A DNA stretch of 64,000 bases from Paraburkholderia acidisoli (GTDB taxonomy: Bacteria; Pseudomonadota; Gammaproteobacteria; Burkholderiales; Burkholderiaceae): positions 1,116,001-1,180,000 of the forward strand of contig NZ_CP046913.1 of assembly GCF_009789675.1 (NCBI RefSeq), in the 5' to 3' direction. Positions 28,164 to 37,712 of this stretch are shown piece after piece. The position numbers and the translations under genes were made by a program. Each line of letters begins with the position of its first letter. Position 1 is the stretch's first letter. Under the pieces are notes generated by a model. It was not told the origin of the DNA. It ran no database searches and saw only the letters and a list, made by a program, of their open reading frames with translations.

Positions 28164-28364
28164 TCAGCGATAAACATAGAGAGCCAGCGCGCAGCACACG
28201 ACCACGAGCAGACTCACGCGAAAGAGGGAGGGATGCCAGACGACGCGGTAGAGGCCCGTTCTGGCCAGCACCGAGTCGAGCAACCAGGTGAGCGCCGCGC
28301 CCAGAACGAACAGCAGCACGATCGCCGGGATATAGGCGTCGAGAAACGCGACGTCACGAGGCAT
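28164..28364 (-). CDS. DUF1656 small inner-membrane protein (AaeX-like)
   Basis: A 66-residue protein with two TM segments (about 12-30 and 45-64) separated by the conserved loop LYRVVWHPSLFRVSL, the DUF1656 signature. It accompanies AaeAB-type pumps, but its function is unestablished. The ATG at 28364 follows AAGGAG and overlaps the end of the FUSC gene by 11 bp, indicating translational coupling. It is often missed because of its size. Confidence 0.88.
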   Translation of the reverse strand: MPRDVAFLDAYIPAIVLLFVLGAALTWLLDSVLARTGLYRVVWHPSLFRVSLLVVVCCALALYVYR

Positions 28365-30591
28365 GACGGACTCCTTGCTTGCCGGCGGCATCGGCTGCCT
28401 GCGCCGCGAGCGGCGATTGCGGGTCGATGAGCGCCGTGCGGATGAAATGCAGATGGCTCTGGATGCGCTGCAACTGGTGGCGCTCCTCGCGCGGCGGCGT
28501 GGCCGCGTCGTGCGCGCCATCGGCATGAAAAAGGCCTTGCAGCACGCGCGCGCTGGCCGCGATGGCCGCGTCGGTGGCGGCGAGCGCGCGTTCGTAGCGC
28601 GCGGCGGCGGGCCGGTCGAAGAGGACGCTCACGGCCTGGAGCGCCGCGTCGATGGCCGCGCGCCAGGCCGTGCCGGCGGCGTACTGCGGCTGCGCGGGCA
28701 GCGTTGCGAGTTCGTGCCGCAAATCCAGCGCGGCGTTGCCCACTTCGAGCGTCGCGAACAGCCAGCGCAGCGAGTCGCGGCGTTGCGACTCGTCCTTGCC
28801 CGCGAGCGCGTTGAGCTGGAACACGAGGTCGCGCGTGCCGCTTTCGAAGCGGTTGCGCAAGCCCGCGAGGCGCGAGCGGCACGCGTGCACGGCGGCGCGG
28901 CGCAGGTCGGCGAGCAGGCGGCGGCGCAGCCACGGCGTGGAAGGCGGCAGGAACACGGCGAAGGCGGCGGCCGAGACGATCATCGACGCGACCAGCGCGA
29001 GCGCGTCGTTGATATAGCCGCTCGGGTTGTACTGCACGAGGTTGTCCGGGCCCGCGAGGAAGCACAGGAAGATGCAGTAGCCCATGCCCACGCCCATGTA
29101 CTTCGGGCGGGTCGTGAGGAACACGCCGAACGCGAGCGCGGGCGCGAGCGCGACGCACAGCATCGCGAAGCCGTCGATATGCGGAAACACGCCGAACGTG
29201 ACCAGCATGCCGACCAGCGAGGCGAGGGCGGTGCCCACGGCCATCTGGCTCGCCATGCGCGCGGGCTGCGGCGAAGCCGAAGCGAGCGCGCAGGTCGCGG
29301 CGGCGTTGAGCACGAGGTTCGTGCCGCTCGGCCACGCAGTGGCGATCCAGAACGCGCCGAGCAGCGTCATGACGATCGCCGCGCGCGCCCCCGCGACGCC
29401 CGCAGCGATCAGGTTGGTTTTCGGCACGTAGCGCTCGAGCCACTTTTCACGCGCATGCGTGTCGACGGCGAGCGACGCGTAGGTTTGCGCGTACTCCGTC
29501 ATCTCGTGGACGAAGCGGTAGAAAAGCTCCGTCGCCGTGTCGAAGTCGAGCAGGCGCGCGGCGTGGTCCGGTGTCGCGGCGGCTTCGAGCGCCGCGCGCG
29601 TTTCGCGCACGCGTTTGGGCAGCGTCGCGCGATAGTCGGCGAGTTGCTGCGCGACGTGCGCGGCGTCGCTGGCGGTGAGCACGGGCTCGCCGGCCTTGAC
29701 GAAGAGCGGCGCGATCTCGCGAAAGTACGGTTCCAGCGCGTCGACGGTGGCCATGGAGCCTTCCGTGCGCAGCCGGTTCATCAGCTGATGCAGCGCGTGA
29801 AAGCGCGTGGACGCGGTCATGAACTCGGTGTTCAGGCGCGCGAGACGGCCGGAGCGCATGCGCGCGTCGTGCGATTCGAACACGGCCGTGCTGCGGCTCG
29901 CTTCGAGACCCACGACATCGGCCACGAAGCGCGCGTTGGTGGCTTCGATCTGCGACCGGTCGATACGGCCCGCGAGCGCCGCCGAGACGTAATCGACGAA
30001 CGCCGAAAAGCGCCGGCGCACCGTCGTGCGCAGCAGCGCCGCCGTGTATTGCGGAAACACCACGGCGCTCACGAAGCCCGAGGCGAGCACGCCGAGCGAG
30101 ATTTCGCACACGCGCGTGGTCGCCGAGAGAAATGCGCCGTCGGGATGTTGCGAAGCCGGAATGCCGATCAGCGCCGCCGTGTAGCCCGCGAGCACGAAGC
30201 CGTACGAGCGGAAGTTGCGGTTGCGCGCGGCGCCCGCCGTGCAGATTCCCACCCACAGCGCCGTCGCGACGATGAAGAGCTCGGGCTGCTGCGCGAACAG
30301 GCCGATCAGCGCGAGCATCACGACGAGCCCGACGAAGGTGCCGCACAGCCGGTAGAAGCTCTTCGCGAACACGGAGCCGCTTTGGGGCTGCATGACGATG
30401 AAGACCGTGGTCATGGCCGTGCGCGGCTGGGGCAGATCGAGCTTCATGGCGATGCCGAGCGCGAGCAGCGCCGCGGCGATGGCCTTGAAGAGATAGATCC
30501 ACACGAGGCCGTCGGTGCGCGCCCAGTCGGCGAGCGCGGCGTACACGCTTTGCGCGCTGCGCGGGGCGGAAGGCGAGGGAGACGTCGACAT
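28354..30591 (-). CDS. FUSC-family inner-membrane efflux protein (AaeB-like)
   Basis: A 745-residue pump subunit of the aromatic-acid exporter family. It shows two repeats of a hydrophobic block (about 25-180 and 395-545), each followed by a long soluble helical region (about 185-380 and 550-735), the usual FUSC layout. Motifs include MTTVFIVMQPQSGSVFAKSF and RTAMTTVFI in the first block. The start at 30591 lies 11 bp after the outer-membrane factor stop; the end overlaps the DUF1656 gene. Substrate probably an aromatic carboxylate or similar toxic compound (inference). Confidence 0.9.
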   Translation of the reverse strand: MSTSPSPSAPRSAQSVYAALADWARTDGLVWIYLFKAIAAALLALGIAMKLDLPQPRTAMTTVFIVMQPQSGSVFAKSFYRLCGTFVGLVVMLALIGLFAQQPELFIVATALWVGICTAGAARNRNFRSYGFVLAGYTAALIGIPASQHPDGAFLSATTRVCEISLGVLASGFVSAVVFPQYTAALLRTTVRRRFSAFVDYVSAALAGRIDRSQIEATNARFVADVVGLEASRSTAVFESHDARMRSGRLARLNTEFMTASTRFHALHQLMNRLRTEGSMATVDALEPYFREIAPLFVKAGEPVLTASDAAHVAQQLADYRATLPKRVRETRAALEAAATPDHAARLLDFDTATELFYRFVHEMTEYAQTYASLAVDTHAREKWLERYVPKTNLIAAGVAGARAAIVMTLLGAFWIATAWPSGTNLVLNAAATCALASASPQPARMASQMAVGTALASLVGMLVTFGVFPHIDGFAMLCVALAPALAFGVFLTTRPKYMGVGMGYCIFLCFLAGPDNLVQYNPSGYINDALALVASMIVSAAAFAVFLPPSTPWLRRRLLADLRRAAVHACRSRLAGLRNRFESGTRDLVFQLNALAGKDESQRRDSLRWLFATLEVGNAALDLRHELATLPAQPQYAAGTAWRAAIDAALQAVSVLFDRPAAARYERALAATDAAIAASARVLQGLFHADGAHDAATPPREERHQLQRIQSHLHFIRTALIDPQSPLAAQAADAAGKQGVRHAS

Positions 30592-30602
30592 CGTCGCTTT
30601 CC

Positions 30603-32225
30603 TTATTGCGCCGCGCCGTTGGCCGGCGTGCTCGCCGACGGGCTTATCGACGGGCTCGCCGATGCATTCACCGGCGTTTTCGGCGCGAGCAAGGCGGCGG
30701 GCATGAGCGGCACGGCGCGCGTTTTCTTGCCGTGCGCGGGCAGTTGCTCGGCGTCGCCCGGGCCGTTCGCCGAGGGATCGGCGCTCGCGTCGAGCGCGCC
30801 GCCGCCGAGCGCCGCGACCAGCGTGGCGTGCGCGGCGAGACGTTCGGCCTGCACGTGCGCGACGCCTTGTTGCGCCTGCAACAGCTGCGTCTGCGCGATC
30901 AGCACGTTCACGTAGTCGGTCAGGCCGCGCTGGAAGCCGCGCTGCGCGAGATCGTAGTTGCGTTGCGCGGCCTCCACCGAGCGGCGCGCGTCGTCCTGCT
31001 GGGTCGCGAGCGAGCGCATGCGCACGACCTGATCGGCGATCTCCTTGAGCGCGCTCACGATCGTCTGGTTGTATTGCTGGACGGCGATGTCGTATTCCGC
31101 CGATTGCGCGCCGAGTTGCGCGCGCAGGCGGCCGCCGTCGAAGATCGGCAGCGAGAGCGCGGGACCGGCCGTATAGCTGCCGCTCATCGACTTGAGGAAC
31201 TGGAACAGCGGGCCGGCGGCCGCGTAACCGCCCATCGACGCGAGCAGATTCACGTTCGGATAGAACTCGGCCTTCGCGACGTCGATGCCGCGTGCCTGCG
31301 CCGCCACGGTCCAGCGCGCCGCGACGATGTCGGGTCGATGGCCGATCAGCTCGGCGGGCAGCGCCGAAGGCAGACCCGCGGGCGCCGCGAGCGAGAGCGC
31401 CGGGCGCTGGATCGATTCGCCCGCGCCCGGGCCTTTACCCGCGAGCGCCGCGAGCTGGTTCTTGCCGAGCGCGATGCTTTCTTCGAGCACGTCGATCTGA
31501 CGCTCGTATTCGGGCAGCGGCGTTTGCGCCTGGCTCACTTCGAGCTGCGTGCCGATGCCGTGCGCGAGGCGCTTTTGCGCGAGCGCCAGCACTTTCTGCT
31601 GCTGGCCGAGCGTTTGTCTGGCGATGTCGAGCAGCGCGTAGTTCATCGACATGTCGATGTAGGCGCGCGTGACGTTCACTTCGAGTTCGAGCTGCGCGGC
31701 GCGCGCGTCGGCGGCCGTGGCGTGCGAGACGTCGAGCGCGCGCTCGGCGGTGTTCTTGTCGCTGCCCCAAAGGTCGAGGTGATACGAGAGGCCGAGCGTG
31801 CCCGTGTTGTTCCACGAGTTCGAACCGGCGAGCGAGCCCGGACCGTAATAGATGTTGTCGGCCCAGTGCTGGCGCTGGATCGACATGTTGCCGTTGATCT
31901 GCGGCAGCAAGCCGGCCTGTGCCACGCCCACCATGGCCCGCGCTTCGCGCACGCGCGCCTGGGCGGCGGCCAGCGACGGGTTGCCGGCCACGGCGGCGTC
32001 GATCCAGGCGTTCAGTTGCGGGTCGCCGTAGGCGCGCCACCAGTCGCTGGCGGGCCATTGCGCGTCGGCGTTCGCGGCGCGGATGGCCGAGCCGGCGTCG
32101 AGTTGCGCGGCGTCCGTGCGCGTGGCTTCGGGAGCAATGTTTCCGGTACTGGCGCAGCCCGCGATTATCAACGAGAACGTAAGAACCGAGAGCGCGGCGA
32201 GTCCTTTCGGTACCGGAGACTGCAC
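30603..32225 (-). CDS. Outer-membrane efflux lipoprotein (NodT/OprM family)
   Basis: Channel component of a tripartite pump. The 540-residue precursor has a lipoprotein signal ending in the lipobox IIAGC (Cys24), then two OEP repeats (about 60-260 and 270-480) with amphipathic helices such as LAAAQARVREARAMVGVAQAG. The C-terminal 60 residues are low-complexity Ser/Pro/Ala-rich and may be periplasmic. First gene of the operon OMF-FUSC-DUF1656-HlyD. Promoter candidate at 32291-32263. Confidence 0.92.
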   Translation of the reverse strand: MQSPVPKGLAALSVLTFSLIIAGCASTGNIAPEATRTDAAQLDAGSAIRAANADAQWPASDWWRAYGDPQLNAWIDAAVAGNPSLAAAQARVREARAMVGVAQAGLLPQINGNMSIQRQHWADNIYYGPGSLAGSNSWNNTGTLGLSYHLDLWGSDKNTAERALDVSHATAADARAAQLELEVNVTRAYIDMSMNYALLDIARQTLGQQQKVLALAQKRLAHGIGTQLEVSQAQTPLPEYERQIDVLEESIALGKNQLAALAGKGPGAGESIQRPALSLAAPAGLPSALPAELIGHRPDIVAARWTVAAQARGIDVAKAEFYPNVNLLASMGGYAAAGPLFQFLKSMSGSYTAGPALSLPIFDGGRLRAQLGAQSAEYDIAVQQYNQTIVSALKEIADQVVRMRSLATQQDDARRSVEAAQRNYDLAQRGFQRGLTDYVNVLIAQTQLLQAQQGVAHVQAERLAAHATLVAALGGGALDASADPSANGPGDAEQLPAHGKKTRAVPLMPAALLAPKTPVNASASPSISPSASTPANGAAQ

Positions 32226-32262
32226 GATTTACTCCTTTTCGTAGCGTAGATTGATGTGACGC

Positions 32263-32291
32263 ATTATATTTTTTGCGGGATTAATGAATAA
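32263..32291 (-). promoter_or_regulatory. Promoter of the efflux operon in the divergent gap
   Basis: On the minus strand TTATTC (32291-32286), 17-bp spacer, consensus TATAAT (32268-32263), about 38 bp before the OMF ATG. The 156-bp divergent gap to the LysR gene is noticeably AT-rich compared with its surroundings, as is usual for LysR-controlled promoters. A T-N11-A site could not be fixed. Confidence 0.55.
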
Positions 32292-32381
32292 CCGGTAAGG
32301 ATGCAAGGCATTTTTACGATATGTGAGATAATTGGTCTTACGAGATATGCAACAATGCGTCCCGTCTGAGAGAGGATTGGT

Positions 32382-33320
32382 ATGGATACGCTTCAAAACA
32401 TGCGTGTATTCGTCCGGGTCGTGGAAGCCGGCAGCTTCACGGGCGCGGCGCAGCACCTGAACACGACCACGGCCTATGCATCGCGCGCGGTTTCCGACCT
32501 CGAGGCGCATCTGCGCACGCGGCTGCTCAATCGCACGACGCGCCGGATCGCGCTGACCGAGGCGGGCGAGCGCTACCTGCAGCGTTGCGAGCAGATCCTC
32601 GCGTATGTCGATCAGGCGGAAGCCGAGGCCGGCGACGCGCATGCGCGTCCCTCGGGCAAGCTCAAGGTTCACGCCATGACGAGCTTCGGCCAGCACTACG
32701 TGGTGCCGGCGGTGGGCCAGTATCAGCAGCTGTATCCGGAAGTGCACGTGGAACTCACGCTGGCGCAGCGCATGCCCGACCTGCTCGACGAGGGCTACGA
32801 CGTGGCGCTCGTGCTCGCCACCGACCTGCCCGATTCGGGTTTCGTTTCGCAGCGCATCGCGAGTGCGTTCAGCATCGCGTGCGCCTCGCCCGCTTATCTC
32901 GAGCGGCGCGGCGTGCCGCAAACGCCCGCCGATCTCGCGAATCACACCTGCCTGCAACTGGTCACGCCGGTGTTCCCGAGCGCGCAATGGCAGTTCGCGG
33001 GCCCCGAAGGCGAGATGACCATCGACCTCGGTCCGGCCACGTTTCAGGTGAACGTCGCGGAAGCGGGGGCGGTGGCGGTGCGCGAGGGCATGGGCGTGGG
33101 TCTGCTGCCGATCTACTCGGCCATCAGCGGGCTGCGCAGCGGCGAACTCGTGTGGATCCTGCCGGAGTACAAGTCGCAGGAAATGAACGTCTATGCGCTG
33201 TATCCGTCGCGCCAGTATCTCGACGCGAAGATCCGCACGTGGGTGGAACTGCTGCGCGAAAATCTGCCTTCGACGCTGGCCAAGGATCAGAACGAGCTGC
33301 GCCAGTTCGCGCGCAAGTGA
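32382..33320 (+). CDS. LysR-family transcriptional regulator (AaeR/CrgA-like)
   Basis: A 312-residue regulator with a winged HTH (about 1-60; FTGAAQHLNTTTAYASRAVSDLE) and a LysR substrate-binding domain (about 90-300). Divergent from the efflux operon across 156 bp, so it probably activates that operon when an exported compound accumulates, as AaeR does for aaeXAB. The ATG at 32382 follows AGAGAGGA. The effector is unknown. Confidence 0.9.
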   Translation: MDTLQNMRVFVRVVEAGSFTGAAQHLNTTTAYASRAVSDLEAHLRTRLLNRTTRRIALTEAGERYLQRCEQILAYVDQAEAEAGDAHARPSGKLKVHAMTSFGQHYVVPAVGQYQQLYPEVHVELTLAQRMPDLLDEGYDVALVLATDLPDSGFVSQRIASAFSIACASPAYLERRGVPQTPADLANHTCLQLVTPVFPSAQWQFAGPEGEMTIDLGPATFQVNVAEAGAVAVREGMGVGLLPIYSAISGLRSGELVWILPEYKSQEMNVYALYPSRQYLDAKIRTWVELLRENLPSTLAKDQNELRQFARK

Positions 33321-33367
33321 CGTTGGCATTGGCTGCGCGCGGCGTGCGCACGGTCGAAATCGGCGCG

Positions 33368-33388
33368 GCTGTGACAGGCTGTTACAGC
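33368..33388. promoter_or_regulatory. 21-bp near-perfect palindrome
   Basis: GCTGTGACAG (33368-33377), one centre base, CTGTTACAGC (33379-33388); a single mismatch. It lies between the LysR gene and the small ORF at 33486. It could be an operator for the small gene or part of the LysR 3' end. Confidence 0.4.
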
Positions 33389-33485
33389 TGGCGCAGATCG
33401 CAACACTTGCTTACGTCCGGCGGCGCGGCGGCTTGATAAGGTAGCGGAACTGTTCAACGCAACTTTCTTCGCTACCGGAAACACC

Positions 33486-33629
33486 ATGGATACGCATCTG
33501 ATGATCGGCATCGCCGTGATGATGGGCCTGATCGGCATCGCGGCTTCGCGCGATCTCTTGCGCATGCGCCGCGCGCAGCTGCAGCCCGCCACATTGCGCG
33601 TACGCCGCGACGACGCGCGGATGCACTGA
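33486..33629 (+). CDS. Small predicted membrane protein (47 residues)
   Basis: Short ORF with a hydrophobic helix at about residues 5-20 (LMIGIAVMMGLIGIAAS) followed by a strongly basic tail rich in Arg. This is the pattern of a small single-span inner-membrane protein with its tail in the cytoplasm. GGAAA lies 6 nt before the ATG. Upstream are an inverted repeat GGTAGCG/CGCTACC (33440-33446/33470-33476) and the palindrome at 33368-33388. It stops 34 bp before the convergent metallophosphoesterase. I do not recognise a family. Confidence 0.45.
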   Translation: MDTHLMIGIAVMMGLIGIAASRDLLRMRRAQLQPATLRVRRDDARMH

Positions 33630-33662
33630 AGCGCAGCCTGGACGCCGCACTCGCGGCGTCGC

Positions 33663-34484
33663 TCAGATCTCCACCGTCTTATCCCACGCGAACGCCGGAT
33701 TCTCCGGCGCGCCCGTGCGGCGATCACGATAGCCGCGCGGGTTGCACACCACGCGCGTGCCATGCACCGTGTAGTCGAAGCCCGTGTGCGTGTGCCCGTG
33801 CACCCACAGCGCGACGGGCGGCCGCACGAGCGTAGCGAGGTCGTTGACGAATCCCGCCGAAACCGGATCGCTGGCATAACGCTCGGCCAGACTATGCCGA
33901 TGCGGCGCGTGATGTGTGACCACGATCGTCTTGCCCGCGAAGGGCCTCCTCAATTCCGTTTCCAGCCACGCCCGCGAACGCTCGTAGAGCGCGATCGAAT
34001 CGGCGGGCGTGAAATCGCGCGCGCCGGCTTGCGGCCCCGAGGGCCACGACACCTGGATCGCGCCGCGAAAATCGAGCATCGCTCGTTGCGAGGCGGCGAT
34101 GGCCGTTTCACGCGCGGTAGCGTCGGCGCCGAACAGCGTGAAGTCGGCCCATAACGTCGTGCCGAGCACGCGGTAACGGCCGACCGGGTCGACATAAACA
34201 TCGTCGTTGAGATAGTGCACGTGGGCGAGCGTGGCGGCCGCGTCGCGCATGGCCGCTTCGAGTGCGCCGAATTCGCCGTCGTAGTACTCGTGGTTGCCGG
34301 GCACGTAGATCACGGGCAACGGCGCGTCGAGGGCGCCGCCAAAGGTTTCGGCGGCCCAGCGCAAACCGAGCCCGTGATTGTGGATGTCGCCCGCGAGCAC
34401 GACGAGGTCGGCCTCGGCATGCGGGATCGTGTCGGGCTCGTCCTGCTCCAGATGCAGGTCGGACAGCACGCGTATCGTCGTCAC
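33663..34484 (-). CDS. Metallophosphoesterase
   Basis: Calcineurin-like phosphoesterase of 273 residues. The dinuclear metal-site motifs are in order: DLH (Asp9, His11), GDIH (Asp33), GNHE (Asn64, His65), VVTHHAPH, and GHTH near 228-231. It lacks a signal peptide, so it is cytosolic. The substrate (cyclic nucleotide, phosphodiester or other) cannot be predicted. It is followed 56 bp upstream by the FAD oxidase gene on the same strand; the two may share a transcript. Confidence 0.88.
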   Translation of the reverse strand: MTTIRVLSDLHLEQDEPDTIPHAEADLVVLAGDIHNHGLGLRWAAETFGGALDAPLPVIYVPGNHEYYDGEFGALEAAMRDAAATLAHVHYLNDDVYVDPVGRYRVLGTTLWADFTLFGADATARETAIAASQRAMLDFRGAIQVSWPSGPQAGARDFTPADSIALYERSRAWLETELRRPFAGKTIVVTHHAPHRHSLAERYASDPVSAGFVNDLATLVRPPVALWVHGHTHTGFDYTVHGTRVVCNPRGYRDRRTGAPENPAFAWDKTVEI

Positions 34485-34540
34485 GATGAGGTTCCTCCGT
34501 CGAGCGTTCGGCTCATGGGCTCAGGCTGCACGTCGCGCGG

Positions 34541-35962
34541 TCAGCGCACCACTTTGCCCGGGTTCATCAGGTCGAGCGGATCGAGCGCGGTCTTGATCGC
34601 CCGCATCAGCGCGAGTTCGACTTCGCTCTTGTAATGCGCGTTTTCGTCGATCTTCAACTGCCCGAGACCGTGCTCGGCGCTGATCGTGCCGCGATGACGG
34701 TCCACGCTGTCGTAGACGATGCGATTGAGCGTCTTTTCGTTATCGGCGAGAAACTGCTTCGGGTCGCCGCCTTCGGGCGCCTGCACGTTGTAGTGCAGAT
34801 TGCCGTCGCCGAGATGGCCGAACGTGACCATGCGCGCGCCCGGTACGGTCCGCGCGATTTCGGCATCGGTTTCCTCGATGAAATGGCCGATGCGCGAGAT
34901 CGGCACGCCGATATCGTGCTTGATGTTCAAGCCTTCCTGCGCCTGGGCGAGCGGAATGTGCTCGCGGATATTCCAGAACGCCTGCGATTGCGCGAGGCTT
35001 TCGGCAACCACGGCGTCTTCCACCAGACCTTGTTCGAGCGCGTCTTCCATGAGCCGTTCGAAGAGGGCGCGCGCGTGTTCCTCGCTTTCGTTATCGGACA
35101 GTTCGAGCAGCACGACCTGCGCGTGACGGCCCGCGAACGGGTAGCGCAGCTGCGGAAAATGCCGCCCGACCAGCTGCATGCAGAAGTCGGACATCAGCTC
35201 GAAACCGGTGAGCAGCGGGCCCGCATAGCGTTGCGCGAGCGCCAGGAAGTCGAGCGCGGCGTGCGCGGAACCCAGCGCCGCGAGTGCCGTGACGCGCGCC
35301 GCCGGCTGCGGATGCAGTTTCATCACGGCCGCCGTGATGACGCCGAGCGTGCCTTCCGCACCGATGAAGAGATCGCGCAGATCGTAGCCGGTGTTGTCCT
35401 TGCGCAAGCCGCGCAGACCGTCCCACACCTCGCCCTGCGGCGTGACCACTTCGAGGCCGAGGCACAGCTCGCGCGTATTGCCGTAGCGCAGCACGCCAGT
35501 GCCGCCCGCGTTGGTCGAGAGATTGCCGCCGATGGTGCAGCTGCCTTCGGCCGCGAGCGAGAGCGGGAACAGGCGCCCGGCGTCTTTCGCGCGGGCCTGC
35601 ACTTCGGCGAGGATCACGCCCGCTTCGACGGTGATGGTGTTGTTGTGCGCGTCGATCTCGCGCACGCGGTTCAGGCGCCGCAGGCTCAGCACCGCCTGCG
35701 CGCCGGTTTCGTCGGGCGTGGCGCCGCCCGCGAGACCGGTGTTGCCGCCTTGCGGCACCAGCGCGACGCGATGTTCGTGCGCGAGCTTCACGAGGGCTGC
35801 GACCTGCTGCGTGTCGGCGGGGCTCAGCACGGCGAACGCGGCGCCTTGATAGCGGCGGCGCCAGTCGGCGAGGAACGGCGCGGTGTCGTGGGCGTCGGTG
35901 AGCACGTGCTGCGCGCCGATGGCGGAGGCGCAGGCGTCGAGAAAGGCTTGGCGGTCGGTCAT
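34541..35962 (-). CDS. FAD-binding 2-hydroxyacid oxidoreductase (GlcD/D-lactate dehydrogenase type)
   Basis: A 473-residue VAO-family flavoenzyme oxidising a D-2-hydroxyacid (D-lactate, glycolate or D-2-hydroxyglutarate). It has the FAD-pyrophosphate loop PQGGNTGLAGGATPD, VEAGVILAEVQ, and the C-terminal FAD-oxidase_C motifs HLGDGNLHYNV and SAEHGLGQLK. ATG at 35962 was chosen from family N-terminus; the open frame continues upstream. It is a stand-alone subunit: no GlcE/GlcF partners are present, which favours a D-lactate or D-2-hydroxyglutarate dehydrogenase rather than glycolate oxidase. Confidence 0.88.
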   Translation of the reverse strand: MTDRQAFLDACASAIGAQHVLTDAHDTAPFLADWRRRYQGAAFAVLSPADTQQVAALVKLAHEHRVALVPQGGNTGLAGGATPDETGAQAVLSLRRLNRVREIDAHNNTITVEAGVILAEVQARAKDAGRLFPLSLAAEGSCTIGGNLSTNAGGTGVLRYGNTRELCLGLEVVTPQGEVWDGLRGLRKDNTGYDLRDLFIGAEGTLGVITAAVMKLHPQPAARVTALAALGSAHAALDFLALAQRYAGPLLTGFELMSDFCMQLVGRHFPQLRYPFAGRHAQVVLLELSDNESEEHARALFERLMEDALEQGLVEDAVVAESLAQSQAFWNIREHIPLAQAQEGLNIKHDIGVPISRIGHFIEETDAEIARTVPGARMVTFGHLGDGNLHYNVQAPEGGDPKQFLADNEKTLNRIVYDSVDRHRGTISAEHGLGQLKIDENAHYKSEVELALMRAIKTALDPLDLMNPGKVVR

Positions 35963-36335
35963 GGTGTCTCTTGGGGGCACGCGGGGCGTGCGCGTTGTCT
36001 GGTGCGTCTTCGGGCGGATGGGGCGGATAAGGCGGATAAGGCGCGATGCGCGGGCAGGCGCAAACGGATAGTTTGACACGGGCGCCGCGCTCGCGCGGAT
36101 CGGGCGGGCAACGGTGCGGGCGCGGGCGGAAGGTGTCTTGCCGATGTACCGCCGGCGTCGTGCCGATGCGCCGCGGCAAGATCGCGTCTGGCCGTGCGGC
36201 CCGTGGTGGCGCGGGAGCGGGCATTGCGTGGGCGTTCTGGCGTGCGGACTGGATATGGGCGCCCGATTGCACGGGTCACTGAGGCGAGTGTGCGGCGCCG
36301 ATCGAACCCTGACGGCCGGCCGCCATTCGTCCCGC
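35963..36335. other. Gene-free stretch upstream of the FAD oxidase gene
   Basis: About 370 bp between the FAD oxidase start and the DUF2069 stop, both on the minus strand. It should hold the FAD oxidase promoter, but no convincing -35/-10 pair is visible. A short GGATAAGGC-type duplication lies near 36020-36040. No ORF there looks coding. Confidence 0.5.
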
Positions 36336-37465
<1,130 letters not shown>

Positions 37466-37712
37466 TTATAGGGGTTGGGTTTCGCGGCGGGCGCGGGCAT
37501 ACCGGCGCGGGCGTACCGGCGCGGGCATACCGGCGCAGCCTTAGCCAGCGGGTGTAGCAAGGTCACGGCGCGTGCAGCACGAAGCTCGAACCACGCCTGC
37601 GCGCGGCGCGCATCGTGCGAAGCCGACACGAATCGATCACGAATTGTTCACGTTTCGCTCCCCGTGCGAGCGCGAAGAAAATGGCAATGAAAGCAGCGAG
37701 GAAGGCAGGCGA

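Noticed and set aside
35963..36335. Small arginine-rich ORFs upstream of the FAD oxidase gene
   Set aside because: Composition typical of chance frames in GC-rich DNA, with no ribosome binding site or conservation evidence.
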